DNA from: Cheilinus undulatus
Lineage: Eukaryota; Chordata; Actinopteri; Labriformes; Labridae
Reading direction: 5' to 3'
Assembly (NCBI RefSeq): GCF_018320785.1
Contig: NC_054875.1
Coordinates: 4,147,632-4,211,631 of the forward strand
Length of the DNA stretch: 64,000 nt
Positions 9,188 through 22,100 of this stretch are shown piece after piece; the stretch's first letter is position 1; every line of letters begins with the position of its first letter. The notes under the pieces are model-generated. The model did no database searches. It was not told the DNA's origin and worked only from the letters and a program-made list of their open reading frames with translations. Made by a program: the position numbers and the translations under genes.

Positions 9188-12100
9188 TCAAACCACAGTG
9201 ACATCTTTAGATGCTTGATAATTAATGTCAGCTCTGACAGTGATGTGGGTCGCATCTTCACCAGGTTCATCTACAGATTTAAGCTCTACCACTTCTTTTC
9301 TGCGGGACGTCTGTGGTCTCACCCGAGGAAAGGGGAAACCGTCCAGAGGTGTGTGCTCTATCCTGCACAGACTATCCTCTATGTGACTGAAGCTCGGATT
9401 TGAGGTGCCAGCGAGGCAGCGACCGGGCCAAAGTTCCTCTGATGGTCGGCCCGGCTCTGGATGAGTCCTCTGAACATCGTCTGTTTGGACGGCCGTCTCC
9501 GTCGTACTGACCAGCCTCTCCACATCCTCTACGACGCTGGGTTCTACCTTACGGAAAGTGTGGCGGGCGTACAGGCCGATGCAGAACATCTCCACAATCA
9601 CACAGTAGTGGTAGATCACTGAAATTCAACAAAGAACACAATAATACTCATGATTACTACACCTTTCTTGTCATAATCTTGTTTTGCATCATTGCACACC
9701 CTTATATATTTTGTCTTTGTGTCATAGTTATAAGTGCACTTGATTTGTGCCGTTTTTTGACTTACACTGTGACCTGGTCAGTACAGAGAAAGGCGGCATG
9801 CAGGGGATCACCTCCAAAGCTCCCATAGTCTCCAAGATGCCGCTCTGCAGGCCACACAGCACCAACACCACGATGATGCAGATGAACTTGGCTCTCAGTC
9901 CGTAGCCAGGCAAAGCGCTCTTAGTGGCTTTGTAGAAGAGAAGGTGGCCGTAAAAGGACACAAAGGTGGATACGCAAATGATGCCATTAACATAAAGGTT
10001 TGGGTCGACTGAATCCACCTGGAGAACAATAAGAAAGTGGTTCTGTTATTTTATCCTTTAATTTAGTCGGCTGAAATAATCCTTTCATATTTCTCTGAGT
10101 TTATAAAGGTTTGACAGGACAGCTGAAGTCATCTGCTTGCAGCTCTTTACACTCTGAGGGCTTCAGTTTGCTTTAAATCACCTTTGTTTAGTTTCATTTG
10201 TATCTCTGGTTCTGATTCATCTCATTTGCACGCATAAGTGTTTAAAACACAAGCTGTTATAGCAAAAACAGTTTACTATGAGTGTAATCTTCCAGGCTGC
10301 ATCCTGCCGTCTTCTTGATCTCTCAGCATCTATGGATTTTGTTTTGTGACAAACTCATCAACATGAATATAACTCAGGCTTTCAGGGCATCATGCCACGT
10401 AAACATTCATATGTTTGCACTTGGCAAGTACTTCACTGGAAGCATACTGAGGCTTTTGGAGATGCTGCAGTTGCTTGTTCCCACGTAAACAGCTCCAAAG
10501 ACTTCTTATCTATTCAAAAAGCATTAATAAGAACTTTTAAGTTTTATGAAGTTAAACTATAAATATAAGCAATAGAGATGCACCAGTTGTAAAAATCAGG
10601 GTAGATACTGATGTTTCAGACAACTATTTAACTGACTGCCACTTCCAGATCAGGTCAGGTATGTGAACATGTGCCGGTCTGGTATTTCACTGCATCAACT
10701 TTGATGGCCATTGTCCATGCCCCAGCTCTCCAGGTATCCTGGGGTCCAGCGTCTGGACTTGCCCACAGTGTCCTGGGCATCCAGTATGTGGTGAGCTGGA
10801 TCAGGCCAGGGAAAGTGCGCCAGGTGCCCTTAAAAGCGCAGCTGCTGTTCCTGCATCAAGCAGCTGACCCTTCCCATCTTCGCTCTCCTGATAGATCAGC
10901 ATTAGACTCAAGGCCATGCCAATGGTTAGTGTCGTAGTACTTGAGAATGGTTTTGGTCTTAAGACTAGTCTCAAGACCATATTTTTAATGGCTAGGTCTT
11001 GTCTTGGACTGAAGAGCATTTTTACTCGGTCTTGTCTCAGTCTGGGACTGGCCGGTTGAGACCAGCACTGATCTGCTATTCTTTGACTTCATTAATGTGA
11101 TAATAAGGAGGAGCACTAGCTAAAACAACAAATAGCTACACCTGCAAAAACTCGGACATCAGTCCGTCTTATTTCTAGTCAGAAATCCCTCTGGCATTAG
11201 GCCTCATTCACGTGACAAATCTAGATAAACATCTAATTTCCAGTTAGCTAAAATAATTCCAAACTTGTCAGTGGCATTTAAATACATACAATGATTTATT
11301 TTTTACAAGAAGTTAGTTGAACAAATTTGTTAAGATTTGAGATTTTTGTATGTTGTGCTTGGAAAGAGTTGCAGACACCTTGTTTTATCTGTCAAATTTA
11401 TTTTAAAGAAAACTAAAATGAAAGAAAGAAGGCTCTTCAACTGTTCAACCTTGTCATGATTTTTGAAATGATTTTTGTGGTCTTGGTCTTATCTCGGTCT
11501 TGACCCCTAAAAGTCTTGGTCTTTTCTTGGTCTTGGTGAACTCTGGTCTCAGGCAAGTCTTGGTCTCAGATAGTGTGGTCTTGACGACAACACTACCAAT
11601 GATATCCAAAGATGTACCAAAGAGAAGATGCCAGTCTAGCTGGCGCCTCTGGCCATCAGTCAACGTCCAGGCTTCACAAGAGTATAGTAAGACCGGGAGG
11701 ACTACGCACCAAGAGACTCTGACTTTCGTGCGCATGCTCAGAAATCGGGAACGCTACACTGTCTTCCTCAGTGAACCCATCGCCCCATGCATGAGTCCAA
11801 TACCAGTGCTGATGCTTTTTTCAGTACTTCTCTTTAAATCTACCCCAATTCTAACATTTTCTCTCATGTTTGACCATGACAATAGATCAGAGTTTGTCCA
11901 TAGACATCTGGATTGCAGAAGGCTGATGTCTGTCAAAAGGGCTGATTTTGACTAATAGTGATGTTAAACTGATGCATCTCTGCATCCTTAATAAATGATT
12001 TCAAACAAACATTTTCAGAGCAAGCATTTACTAAATGATATCTTCTGACTAATTTTTGAAAATACTGAAAAGAAAAGATAGTTTGGACTGTTTAAATATC

Positions 12101-13393
12101 TTAAAACATGTTGGCTAAACACCAGATGAGCCAAAGAATTTCCCTTCAACGAGATCTAACTGTGGAAAAGGAGCTTAGGGAACCAGCTTGGGAGAGTAAG
12201 CACATATTAAGGTAAATAAATGACTCACATCACCGTAGTCGTACTGTTCATCCGTCCACAGAACCAAAGTGACAAAGAACAAAATACTGCGGACCACAGA
12301 GAGCTGCAGCACGGCAGCCATCATCCAACCACGGCTGCTGCTGAACACAAGAACAAACAAAAACTGCATATAAGAAGTGGATGTAGCCACCAAGCATAAC
12401 AACTGTTTGTGGACTTTGGATTTGAAGTAGGGCTGTCAAACAATTAAAGATTTCCGTCACAGCTAGTCTCAGTATTTCTGTAGTTAACTGTAATTAATCT
12501 TGTCTGTCTTAATCAGGCTAGTGTTTTGTCTCTACCTGTTGATGGACACCATTGGGAGGCAGCAGCAGCAGCAACAAGGGAACGGATCAGGAGAAACCTG
12601 CTGACCAGAGAGAGCCGAGAGCATACGTGCTTTCCCACCGAAGAAGTCTGTGATCAGCCCCATGAATTTCAGTAGAGTGATGGAGTGATACCTGCACAGA
12701 TGTACAACATCAGACAACAGCAGCAGTAACAAAAGTGATTATTAAAGAAAGACTTGTTAACTCACAGTGAGGCGATGAAGTTACACAGAGAGGAGGAGCG
12801 AGGAATGTACAGCGCTATGAGGGAGGTGGTGACAAACACCTGAGGATGATAAAAACATCATGAGGACTCTTTCTGGATTTGTTATTTGAATGTATTTTCT
12901 CAGAGTAGGAGCTGAATGAAGGTGCTGTTGTTACCGGGTACATCCCTAGTATCCACAGGTAGAGCTGTTTCCGTCTGGATGAGCGGATGTGACGCAGGAA
13001 GAAGCCCACCTCCTCCAGAAACACCCCCAGGATGATGACAGCCAGGCCGGCCGGAATGAGGAAGAGCCACAGCTCATCTTTGATGACTGACAGAAGACAC
13101 AGACAGACAGAAGAAATTCACACTACGCATCTTTAGCAGTCCAGCACAGCTGTGGAGCTCCTCAATACACTTATTTAAGTTCCTTGTTAGTGGGAGTGAT
13201 TCTGTATATTAGCTTTCTACAGCTAGTTTTCTTTTCTGAACAAAAACATGCAGACCTACTTGTCTATAAATCTGATTCAGATCAAAAGTTTTACCTCTAA
13301 TCTAACACTGATAAAAAGTCTCTTACCATTAAAAAACTGTGACGACAGCGGGATCTCAGGTCCAATCCAGCTGCAGTTTGTTGTTCTTCCCAT
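9188..13393 (-). CDS. slc51a: Organic solute transporter subunit alpha (SLC51A/OSTalpha)
   Basis: OSTalpha is a seven-pass basolateral membrane protein that, with OSTbeta (SLC51B), moves bile acids and steroid conjugates. Coding exons in transcript order are 13327-13393, 12935-13086, 12766-12839, 12536-12691, 12229-12340, 9766-10018 and 9188-9618. Phases join without a break and give 414 aa. Family features visible are a short N-terminus with an Asn-Cys-Ser glycosylation sequon at residue 6, the segment LYIPRSSSLCNFIASLYHSI, the cysteine run PFPCCCCCCLP, and the ending GALEVIPCMPPFSVLTRSQ of the last hydrophobic block. The last exon adds a polar tail of about 140 residues. From memory human OSTalpha is about 340 aa, so this tail is long. 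A non-coding first exon near 13512 upward is likely, since the ATG exon has an acceptor just before it. Confidence 0.9.
10660..11780 (-). mobile_element. LINE reverse-transcriptase fragment, interrupted
   Basis: The minus-strand translation around 11630-11735 includes VVLPVLLYSCEAWTL followed by TDGQRRQLD. This resembles the C-terminal region after the reverse-transcriptase core in fish non-LTR retrotransposons, which typically read VLLYGCETWTL. The fragment continues on the far side of the insertion at 10925-11593. It is broken and non-functional. The clade is not certain. Confidence 0.6.
10925..11593. mobile_element. Small inverted-repeat element inside the LINE fragment
   Basis: It is flanked by near-identical 8-bp sequences TGCCAATG (10917-10924) and TACCAATG (11594-11601), and removing it rejoins the LINE sequence. 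The ends are related in inverted orientation (GTGTCGTAGTACTTGAG versus GTGTTGTCGTCAAGACC). The interior holds many CTTGGTCT/AAGACCAA repeats on both sides. It is hAT-like and non-autonomous. Confidence 0.6.
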
Positions 13394-13599
13394 CCTATCT
13401 GTAATGTGAATTCACGCTTTGTCCACCTGTCGCTCAGCAAACACAGAAAATGGAGATTAATCACTGTCTGATACAAAAACAGATGTTGGAATGGCCAGAG
13501 GTGCCACACTAACCTGGATTCTCCTGGGTCCGAGAGGATTTAGAGCCATTTTCTTCTGCCAGGTCGTCTCTGCGTTGATCTGAACACTTCCTGTCTGAC

Positions 13600-14747
13600 T
13601 GGAACATTAATGATCAACTAGAGACAGGTAACAGGACAGGGGGGAGGTCCAAGTCCATCCTGAGCATGGCTTTAAGTTCACCTGAGGAGATATTCTTTTG
13701 AAAACACACCTTTCCAGGTTAAATAAAGCCTTAGTCACTTATCTAAGTGGAAATTGGTCCCAGATGTTTACTCAATCCCCCGAAATTCTTGAGAGGATAT
13801 TTGTTTTTAAAAGCTTTTTCAGGTCTTAAGAAGAGTCTGATGTTCACCAAAGATGGAAGGATAAAATATTAATGTGCTAGATTAAGAATAGCACAATAAC
13901 ATTGAATATTTTTATCCTATTTAGCAACATTTCTATCAATTTAACACTTTTACTTAATCAAATATGTGAAAATACATGACTTAAATACAGTCAAGTAGTA
14001 ATTTTACCATGTAGTGTTTGATCTTAGCACATGTAGGTTCATCGCAACAAAGTAAGTGTTACGTGTTAGGTTTTAGAATAAAAAAATATAACTGAATCTT
14101 CCATTTTGGAGCAGTTGGGACTACTTCAGAACTTACTTTCAAAAAATGTCAAAGTATTGTGATTGCTTTTATAATTTACTTTAATTAGGACGTTACTGAT
14201 ATCTTGCTTCTTCCGCTCTTACTTCTGTGTTTGCACACTGCCCTGCACTCTCATGCCCTTACATGGGCATAAACGAGGCATTTCTCTATTCTTAGTGGGA
14301 GAAATTTGCACATTTGTCCAGTTTGTAAACTCCTGGCATTCATCAACTAAAGAACACATGGGAGAACAGTTTTGCCGTTGAAGAACAACATATGAAAAAC
14401 CTTGGGAAGATTATGGTGAATGAGGCATATTAAATCTAACAACAACAAGCAGGTAGCTGATAAAGGAGCTGGTCTACTGCAAAATTTAGAATGAGCTGAA
14501 GTAAGTGGCTTTTAAAGCAAACAAGTCAATAACTTTCGTGTTTTGCCTCCAAGTCCGAGGCCATCGTTCTCGGCTGTGAAACGGTGGATTGCTCTCTTTG
14601 GGCGTTGGGGTTTAGTGATAGAATAGCTTATGTATAAAGATGGCAGAGATAGATCAGCCAGACATCCCTACAGCTTTCTCTGGTATCATAAAGGCAAAGG
14701 AAATGAGTTAAGGAGGAACAATCTCTGCTGAAATATTTGGAAGTCGC
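13600..14747. other. slc51a-porcn spacer
   Basis: A mostly AT-rich spacer between the slc51a 5' end and the porcn 3' end. I see no exons, RNA genes or well-formed repeats. Confidence 0.45.
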
Positions 14748-15263
14748 ATATTATGCAAAATACACTTTTTCAGACTTTTAACAAAAATATGTTCCCCTGG
14801 CCTGTCCACAATCCCCAGAAAAACCAATTTCCTTCCCCCTCTCTTTCTCCACCTTTTGGAAAATGTGTGCTGAAACAAGCTGTTCTCAGATTATCCCCTC
14901 ATGATGTCATGTGGGGAGTTAGCTCCACCCCCAGGTCCAGTTGGCCCTCCCTGCTTGGAAGAAAGTTCCACCCTCCTCTCCTGATCTTCCTCCCTGCTGC
15001 CAGCTGAGAAGAGGATCAGGAGAACAACATCCATTGAGCCACATCCATTTCCTGAGAGGGGCCAAGTCAGACAGCTCATTATCATTTACAGCAACAGACA
15101 CAGAAACAGCTCATTCTTAGCAGGGCTGAAACAGAGGGGTTTTTAGATATGCAAAAATCCAATACTGGAATGATTTCCAGCAACAGACTTCACAGGCATG
15201 CTTTGGGGACCTCTGAGACCAATATAAACTTGTCTTTAAAGGGGTAACATTTGTGACCTTTAA
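14748..15263 (-). mobile_element. ~500-bp TTAAAGG inverted-repeat element, copy 1
   Basis: This is one of three related copies in the window (also 18914-19423 and 31382-31865), inverted relative to the others. Shared parts are the sequence around CCTGGCCTGTCCACAATCC, the block CCTCATGATGTCATGTGGGG, and the end GACAAGTTTATATTGGTCTC (seen inverted here). The end with GGGGACATATT is missing, so this copy is slightly truncated. No coding capacity. Confidence 0.65.
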
Positions 15264-16176
15264 CTGGATCCCCTGTCGTATCCATTGGACCTTTTGGCTG
15301 AAAATGCGTTGATATGAAGACTTGATCCATGGGTTGTTATTAAATGCATTCATGCAATGTTTCTCAGTAAACTTAAAGATTTTGAAGGGCTATTTCAGAC
15401 TATATTAACAATATCTCCCCTCCAAAATAAAATAAGGCAAATTAACAAGGAGTTTGTGTGAAATTGATGTGTAAGTGTTTAAGTGCATTGCAGGATTAAA
15501 TAAATAATCACATTAATGAATAAATTGTATATGTTGGTGTGTTTACATACTGCCAAGAAAGAAAGAACAATGATCAGACTCAGGCTGAGTCAGGCTCTAT
15601 CTCAGCTGTTTTTAATAGAAAACAATAGAAAAACAAAATAGCAGCAGTAGAAAAATACACAGTTGTAACAAAAGGACATATATACTTACAGAAATGTACC
15701 TTTTAAAACCCTATAATAATAATGTACCTAGATATTATATTTCAAACTGAAATGTGTTGGACGTGTACAACATTGCAGCTTCATTGTGGAGAAATACAGG
15801 TAACCTCTTCTCTCTCCAATATACTGCATACAGGTAAAATAAAACATTTTATTGCCTTTGTGGGTCCATCACTAACTCTTACATGCAGGATTTTCAGTTC
15901 AGTCAAATCAGTGGAGTGATCGCTTGCAGAAGCTTACTTAAAATGTCCTGAAATGGTCCCAAAATAACCAGGGTTCGTACAGGAAACCACAGGTGAGGTG
16001 CCACTATGTGTCCCATCCAAACAGTGAGAGAAGGAGTGTTTTTACCTCCACGTTCACCTGCAAAGAAGCAGGCTCAGTCCTCCATCTTTCCAGCAGCTTC
16101 TTCTTTACCATCAGTTAAAAAGATCCTGATATTTATTGGCACAAACCCTCTTCTTTAGTAAACTTCTCTAATACTC
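15264..16176 (-). other. porcn: porcn 3' UTR / downstream region
   Basis: Non-coding sequence following the porcn stop codon (16177-16179) in the minus-strand sense. A polyadenylation signal candidate lies at 15848-15853. The AT-rich part beyond it, toward 15264, shows nothing recognisable. Confidence 0.45.
15848..15853 (-). terminator. porcn: Candidate polyadenylation signal of porcn
   Basis: Reads AATAAA on the minus strand, about 325 bp past the porcn stop codon. It is the first well-placed hexamer I noticed; use is not proven. Confidence 0.35.
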
Positions 16177-19100
16177 TCACTGGATTAGTCTGTAGAAAAC
16201 CCAGCAGGCGAACACGACCCAGTGGCTCGCCCAGTTCAGTTCAGACCACCTCTGGATGGTGTGGATCGCTGCGTACCCCTGCAAACGTGAGACACATGTA
16301 AGCAAACATAAGAGTTTTCAAGTGCCATCTATGGAGAATCCAACAATACTAGAGTCGTGTAAAATGTATTTCCTAAATTTTATGATAGTTCTTTCCAAGA
16401 ACTGTTAGTTCACGATTTAACAAGGGAGGAGGCAATTAGGTGAGGTGTATTATAAATAAAAAAGCAGTGTCATTGTGCTCCTACCTCTTCTACTTCTTGC
16501 TCATCAACTCCAGGATCAAACATGGAGCCCAGGTAGGTCAGGTGGAAGATGGCCAAGAGGCTAAAGACCAGGTTCAGCAGCATCACCCAGTAATCCTGCG
16601 CACAAGGAAAACGAAACACTTTAAACAGCAACACAACATACAAGATTAAAACATGGTAAATGTGCTTTTAGTTTATTATCCTGTCAGTTTTGTTTGATAA
16701 TGTCTGTTTAGTCCAGGTAGACTGCAGGGTTAAATCAAGTTCTGAAGAATCTGAATGTCTTTAGTTGTGATTTCCGAGCTTTGCTCTTTGAATCAAACAG
16801 GTTTATAGAGCAGCAGTTGTACCTTCTTGTGCTGATGGCTGCAGTCAGCAGCGCAGGGCCGGGAGAGGACACAGGCGCTGAAGATGGATGCAAGTTTTTG
16901 TCTCAGAACTGAGGATGAAGGAAGATAAAACACCAGTACAGCATAAGAGACAGAGTGGAGAACAATTACAAACTCAAGAAATACAATCTGGTGTTTTTTT
17001 GCACAGCTGAAATAGAAAGTTTATTTCAATTCAGTGCTTTAATTCAGGGTTCCCAACCTGTTTTCCTTAGGGCCGCCCCTACTTGAAAAGCAAAGCCCCT
17101 CAGGACCCCCTCGGAAAAATTCAAATCAATTTTAATTGTTTTTATTGACAAAATCTGAACATAATAGGCCCACATACTCCTGTTCTTGACAAAAATCAAT
17201 GTTTAAACTTTCCATTATTACTACAGGGCAACTCTTGAAAAAACAATAAAGAGGACTTAGTCATTTTTCAATAAAACCTCTAAATTCTCAAGGTAAAAAA
17301 GTTGTTAATTTACAGGAAAAAAGTAGACATTTTGTCACTTTGAAAGTTGTAATGTAAGTGAACCAAAATTTAGTGTTTTTGAGATTATAGAGTCAAAAAT
17401 CCAACCAATATTTTCAGTTTGGTTTCTTATAGATTTTTGGTAAAACACTATTTTACATTGCATTGAAGGATTTTAAAATTTGACATTTTTTTAGTTTCTA
17501 TTGTCAAAATTAAAGACTTCCTTAGCTCAGAAACTGCAATATTGTCTTGTAAATTTCTTACTTTTTAAACTTTGAAACCCAGAGTTTTTTCTGGAAAATA
17601 AACAACTTTAAAATCTTATTTTCCCCCTGAAAAACATTTTTGCCTAAAAAATTACAGATTCTCTCCATTTTTAAAAATCTTTTACATTGGCCTTAAATCA
17701 TCATGTTTCTAATCATGATTCTTACTAAATATATTTGTACATCTAATTTTGACAGCCTCAGAGTAGACAGGGTCCTGCACCCCCCTGAAATCTCTGGCGC
17801 CCCCCCCCCCCCCCCAGGGGTGCCTGGACCCCAGGTTGGGAACCAATGCCTTAATTAGTATTTTTAGAGCATTTTCATACTAGACAATCTGTCACATACC
17901 CAAGCATGCTTGTCCCCAAAATCAAGTTTGTTTGACAGCTGTGAGCGCTCTAGTATGGTTCCTTAGCGCTGGTCCAGATGGAGGAGGGCCTCAGCATGGT
18001 ATGGTAATTATTTTTATGTCTATAAATCTTCTTGGGTGTTCATCATCTTGTATAACGTCTATGTTGAGCTGGTCCACTGGACCTTACAGAACACTTACTG
18101 ACTGTTTTATGTCTGATGCCCCACAGACTTACTCTGAATTAGGAAAATCTGCAAGGAGCTTTCATGCTTCAAATATGTAGAATCACACTGTTAAGATCAA
18201 AACTCTCATTTCTCAGAGGCAGTGATTTATAAATCTTGAATCATTTAATCTCTGTGTTTTCTTCTTGTATTTTTCTATTTGGTTTAAATGTGAATTGTTT
18301 GTGTATCAACATCACTGGAAGTGAGGGAAACCCTGCTGGTTTTCAAGGCTTGAATTAAGGTTGATGATGTTTGCTCATGCATGCTAATGTGCCTATCACA
18401 GATGTTACGTCTAATCCGTTTAGCTGTTCCTTCAGCAGTTCTTTAAAACAATGGAGAGTATCAAAGAGTGACAACAAGTGAGTAAAGTTACTGTCATGTT
18501 GTCTGTGAATTTCTATATTGTGCTGACTGTCAGACAGCGTGTCTTATAAACTGTGAATGCCATGTTATAGCATGATGATATATCCGTGTGCACAGACTGG
18601 TGGGGTACTGAGGAGGGGGACAGATTTAAGTGTGAGCGTGCCTCCATACCAAGCAGAATAATAACTCTTACCATGTTCTACATATGTGATGAATCCCAAA
18701 GACAGCAAAACTGCTCCAAGGTGGAAACTCAGACCCTGAAGAAAGTCCAGATAATATCTGTTATTTAAAAGCAATTGTTAAAGCGGAAGGACTTCCAAAA
18801 AACTAAACGTTAATAATTCAGTTACTGTCCAGGTTATTTGCAAACAACGTCCCTGGAAAAAAGAACTGCAGTCAAAATTCAAAATCTAAGCTAGTCTGAC
18901 ATAATATAAATCCCTTAAAGGGGACATATTTTACCCTTGTAAGACAAGTTTATATCCATCTCAGAGGTCCCCAAAACATGCCTGTGAAGTCTGTTACTGA
19001 AAAAACACTCTAGTATTGGATTTTTGCATGTCTAAAAACCCCTCTGTTTCAGCCCTGCTCAGAACAAGCTGTTTTTGTGTCTGTGGCTTTAAATGCTGTC

Positions 19101-22100
19101 TGACTCCTACTCTCAGATCAGAGTCAACAGCTATCCAGCATCTCAGCTGGCAGCTGAGATGAAGATCAGGAGAAGAGGGCGGAACTTCTTCTCAAGCAGG
19201 GAGGGCCAACCAAACCTGGGGGCGGGGCTAACTCCCCACATGAGGTCATGAGGGTATAATCTGAGAACAGCTTGTTCCAGCAGACATTTTCTGAAAGGCG
19301 GAGAAAAGAGGGTGGAAGGAAATTGGTTTTTCTGGTACTTGAGGGGATTGTGGACAGGCCAGGGGCACATATTTATGTTAGAAAAGCCTAAAAAAGTGAT
19401 TTTTGCATAATATGTCCCCTTAAATAACATGAGAGTGCCTTAAATTTAGACATTTTTTTAAGAGGCGTTGTTTGCAAGTAACTTGGATAGTCATTGTTTT
19501 GCTATTTTGACCTCCGTCCCCTTATCCTTTAAAGCACTTGATCCTTGTCGCACTTTTTAATACATTTTTGGCCCTGTGCAGAACTTGCATTATTCTATCT
19601 AAAACTCAAAATCTGTCTTTGAAACAGTTATTGTTTAGAGCAGTGTTAATTTTGTCGACTAAAACTATGACGTTATGACAGACTTTTTTCCATGACAAAA
19701 ACTAGATAAAGACTTACCAACAATAGATCTATGATGACTAAAACTGACAAAAACTAAGTTAAGTTTTCGTCAAGATGACTAAAACTAGACTAAAATGTTA
19801 TGTAGTTTCCGTCGGACATTCGAAATCTGTGATATTTGTCCACTGTGGGTAAATCTGTCAAAAAAACAACGCGTCTGTATCTATTCTGCCTCTCAGCTGT
19901 AGAAAGCAGGGACCCCATATTTAGCAGAGTGCATAGAACACGCTACCATGATTTGGTACCAGATTTAAGCAAGAGATTAAATGCTTGGACTAAAAGTAAA
20001 GACTAAAATGTGAGGACTTTTTATGGACTAAAACTAGACTAAAATGTTTTGAGTTTTCATCGACTAAAACTAGACTAAAACTAAAAAGGAAAGAAATAAC
20101 TAAAATGTGACTAGAACTAAAATGCATTTCATCTAAAGACTAAAACTAAAATTAAAAATAGCTGCCAAAATTAACACTGGTTTAGAGTATATTAAAATGC
20201 CGTTCATTACTGTCAAAGGCTGGTAAAAGGAAGTATGCATGGTGTTACTAACATGCAGTAAGGCGCTGGCTGTGTACGTCACCAGGATGGCTGGAAAAGT
20301 CCCCAGTTTCATCGCATTTTTGAAAACGTCTGAAGAAATAAAAGGACAACACAATGTTAGATCTCAGCATACTTGTTCATACAAATGCTGTTTTTGATGC
20401 AACATTCATGGATAAGACATATGAGACAGACTGAATATACTGTACATAGATAGCTATAGTCATACTCCAAGCAGACAAAGAATAAAGGGAATCAGATCTA
20501 ACAGGCTGATAGCAACAGTGATCTTCTTTTCTGTAGCTTTTTATAGTTGGTTAATATTTGCCAACTTTACAGCCTTCAAATTACCTGCTGATTAAATTTG
20601 TTATAAATAACTGTGACCAAAAGATGAAGTAAAAAATGGCTTCTTGAAAGCTATGTGCTGAGATATGCTTGTTTCTTAAGCCATATTTAGTGATACTGGA
20701 GTTTTGTGTGGATACACATGAGGTTTGCACTTACAAGTTTTCAGCCAGCGGGACATGGGGATGTTCCAGGACGTCACCACCAACACCATGGAGCGAGGCA
20801 TTTCAACACTGAGAGGCTTTACAACGCTCATATCCCTAAACATTAAAAACATGGAGAAACTGTATGAAGAAAACAAGTTTAAAGGCATTTATTCTTTAAT
20901 CTAGTCTTTGGTTTTTGGAGATTTGATGACTATTCCCGAGCTTTGATTGTGGTAAAAAACATTTAAAAAAATATGAGAATAGTTTTCTGTAAAAATAAGA
21001 TCATTGCTAAAGCTTTTGCCACCTTTACAGATGCATTACAAACATGACATCTCTCTCTAATCAGAGGAGCTAAGCCTTGATAAAACTCACCAATTGATGT
21101 TGTCTTTGTCCTCAGTGAAACCGGCTCCAGCCAGCATGCTGGTGCCTTCACTCAGGTGACCCACGAAGTAGTTACTGAAGTGGAAGGACACGGCGTTTTC
21201 ATAAGCATGCATCCACCTGACAGACACAGAAAACACACATCAGACACACACATGGGTAACCCTTTAAAATCTTCTGTGTACATGTCCTCTCTGATGCAGG
21301 AGGTCTGTGATCTGAATGATAATGTGGCTTACTTCTGTGTGAACGGGCTTCCCTCGATGGGGATGAACAGCGTGAAGAGGTAGGGGGCGATGCAGGTGGA
21401 GACCAGCAGACAGATCTGACTCTTCAGAAGGCTAAAAGAGCAGCTCTGCAGCCACGCCCAGCTCTAAAGGAGCAAATAACGTGACATCCAACACTACGAT
21501 AAGGACATAAACAAGAAGATGTAAGCAGAGGAAGCAGGAAGCATGAACTCCTCACCAGTTTTCTGCCCTCTGCTGCGTTCTTATAACTGGTAAAGCTGAT
21601 CCAAGGGCCGAACGCGACAGAACCCACGAAGAGGATGTAACCGAGGAACTCAGCAGGGGAGGGCAGAGCGGCCACCACCCCTCTGTCCAGGTCAAAGGCC
21701 AGAGAGATGGCCTTCATCGCAACCACCATCTGAGAGCCTGACACACATCAACACATCTACAACATCAATGTCTTAACAGAAAAAAAAAAACAGATATAGA
21801 CCCAGATCACTATTGTGAAAATTAAACAGGCTGATTTTCTTGGTTTCTAAAAAGTGAAGGCAGGATTCTTGTCACTTAGACTTAAAAAAAAAAAAAAAAA
21901 AAGTGGATACTTTAATTTCTTTCAGAACAGAAAATTCAAATAACATGAAAGCATTAAGAAGCTGTTGTTGCTATAACTTTTGATTTGAACTGACCTTTAT
22001 TTTAAAAATGTCTTTTCAGATACAGTATCCCCTGGTACCTCAAAGGCCTTAAAATTTTTATTACACTATGCAGAATTCTTCTAAGACACCAGGAAAATCT

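Larger units (their letters stand above)
10575..11985. mobile_element. Nested transposon complex in slc51a intron (outer hAT-like element)
   Basis: The left end AGAGATGCACCAGTT and the inverted right end AGAGATGCATCAGTT form a 15-bp inverted repeat with one mismatch. The interior contains a LINE fragment, itself split by a smaller element. The complex lies in the 2.2-kb intron between slc51a exons 10018 and 12229. No clear target duplication survives. Confidence 0.55.
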
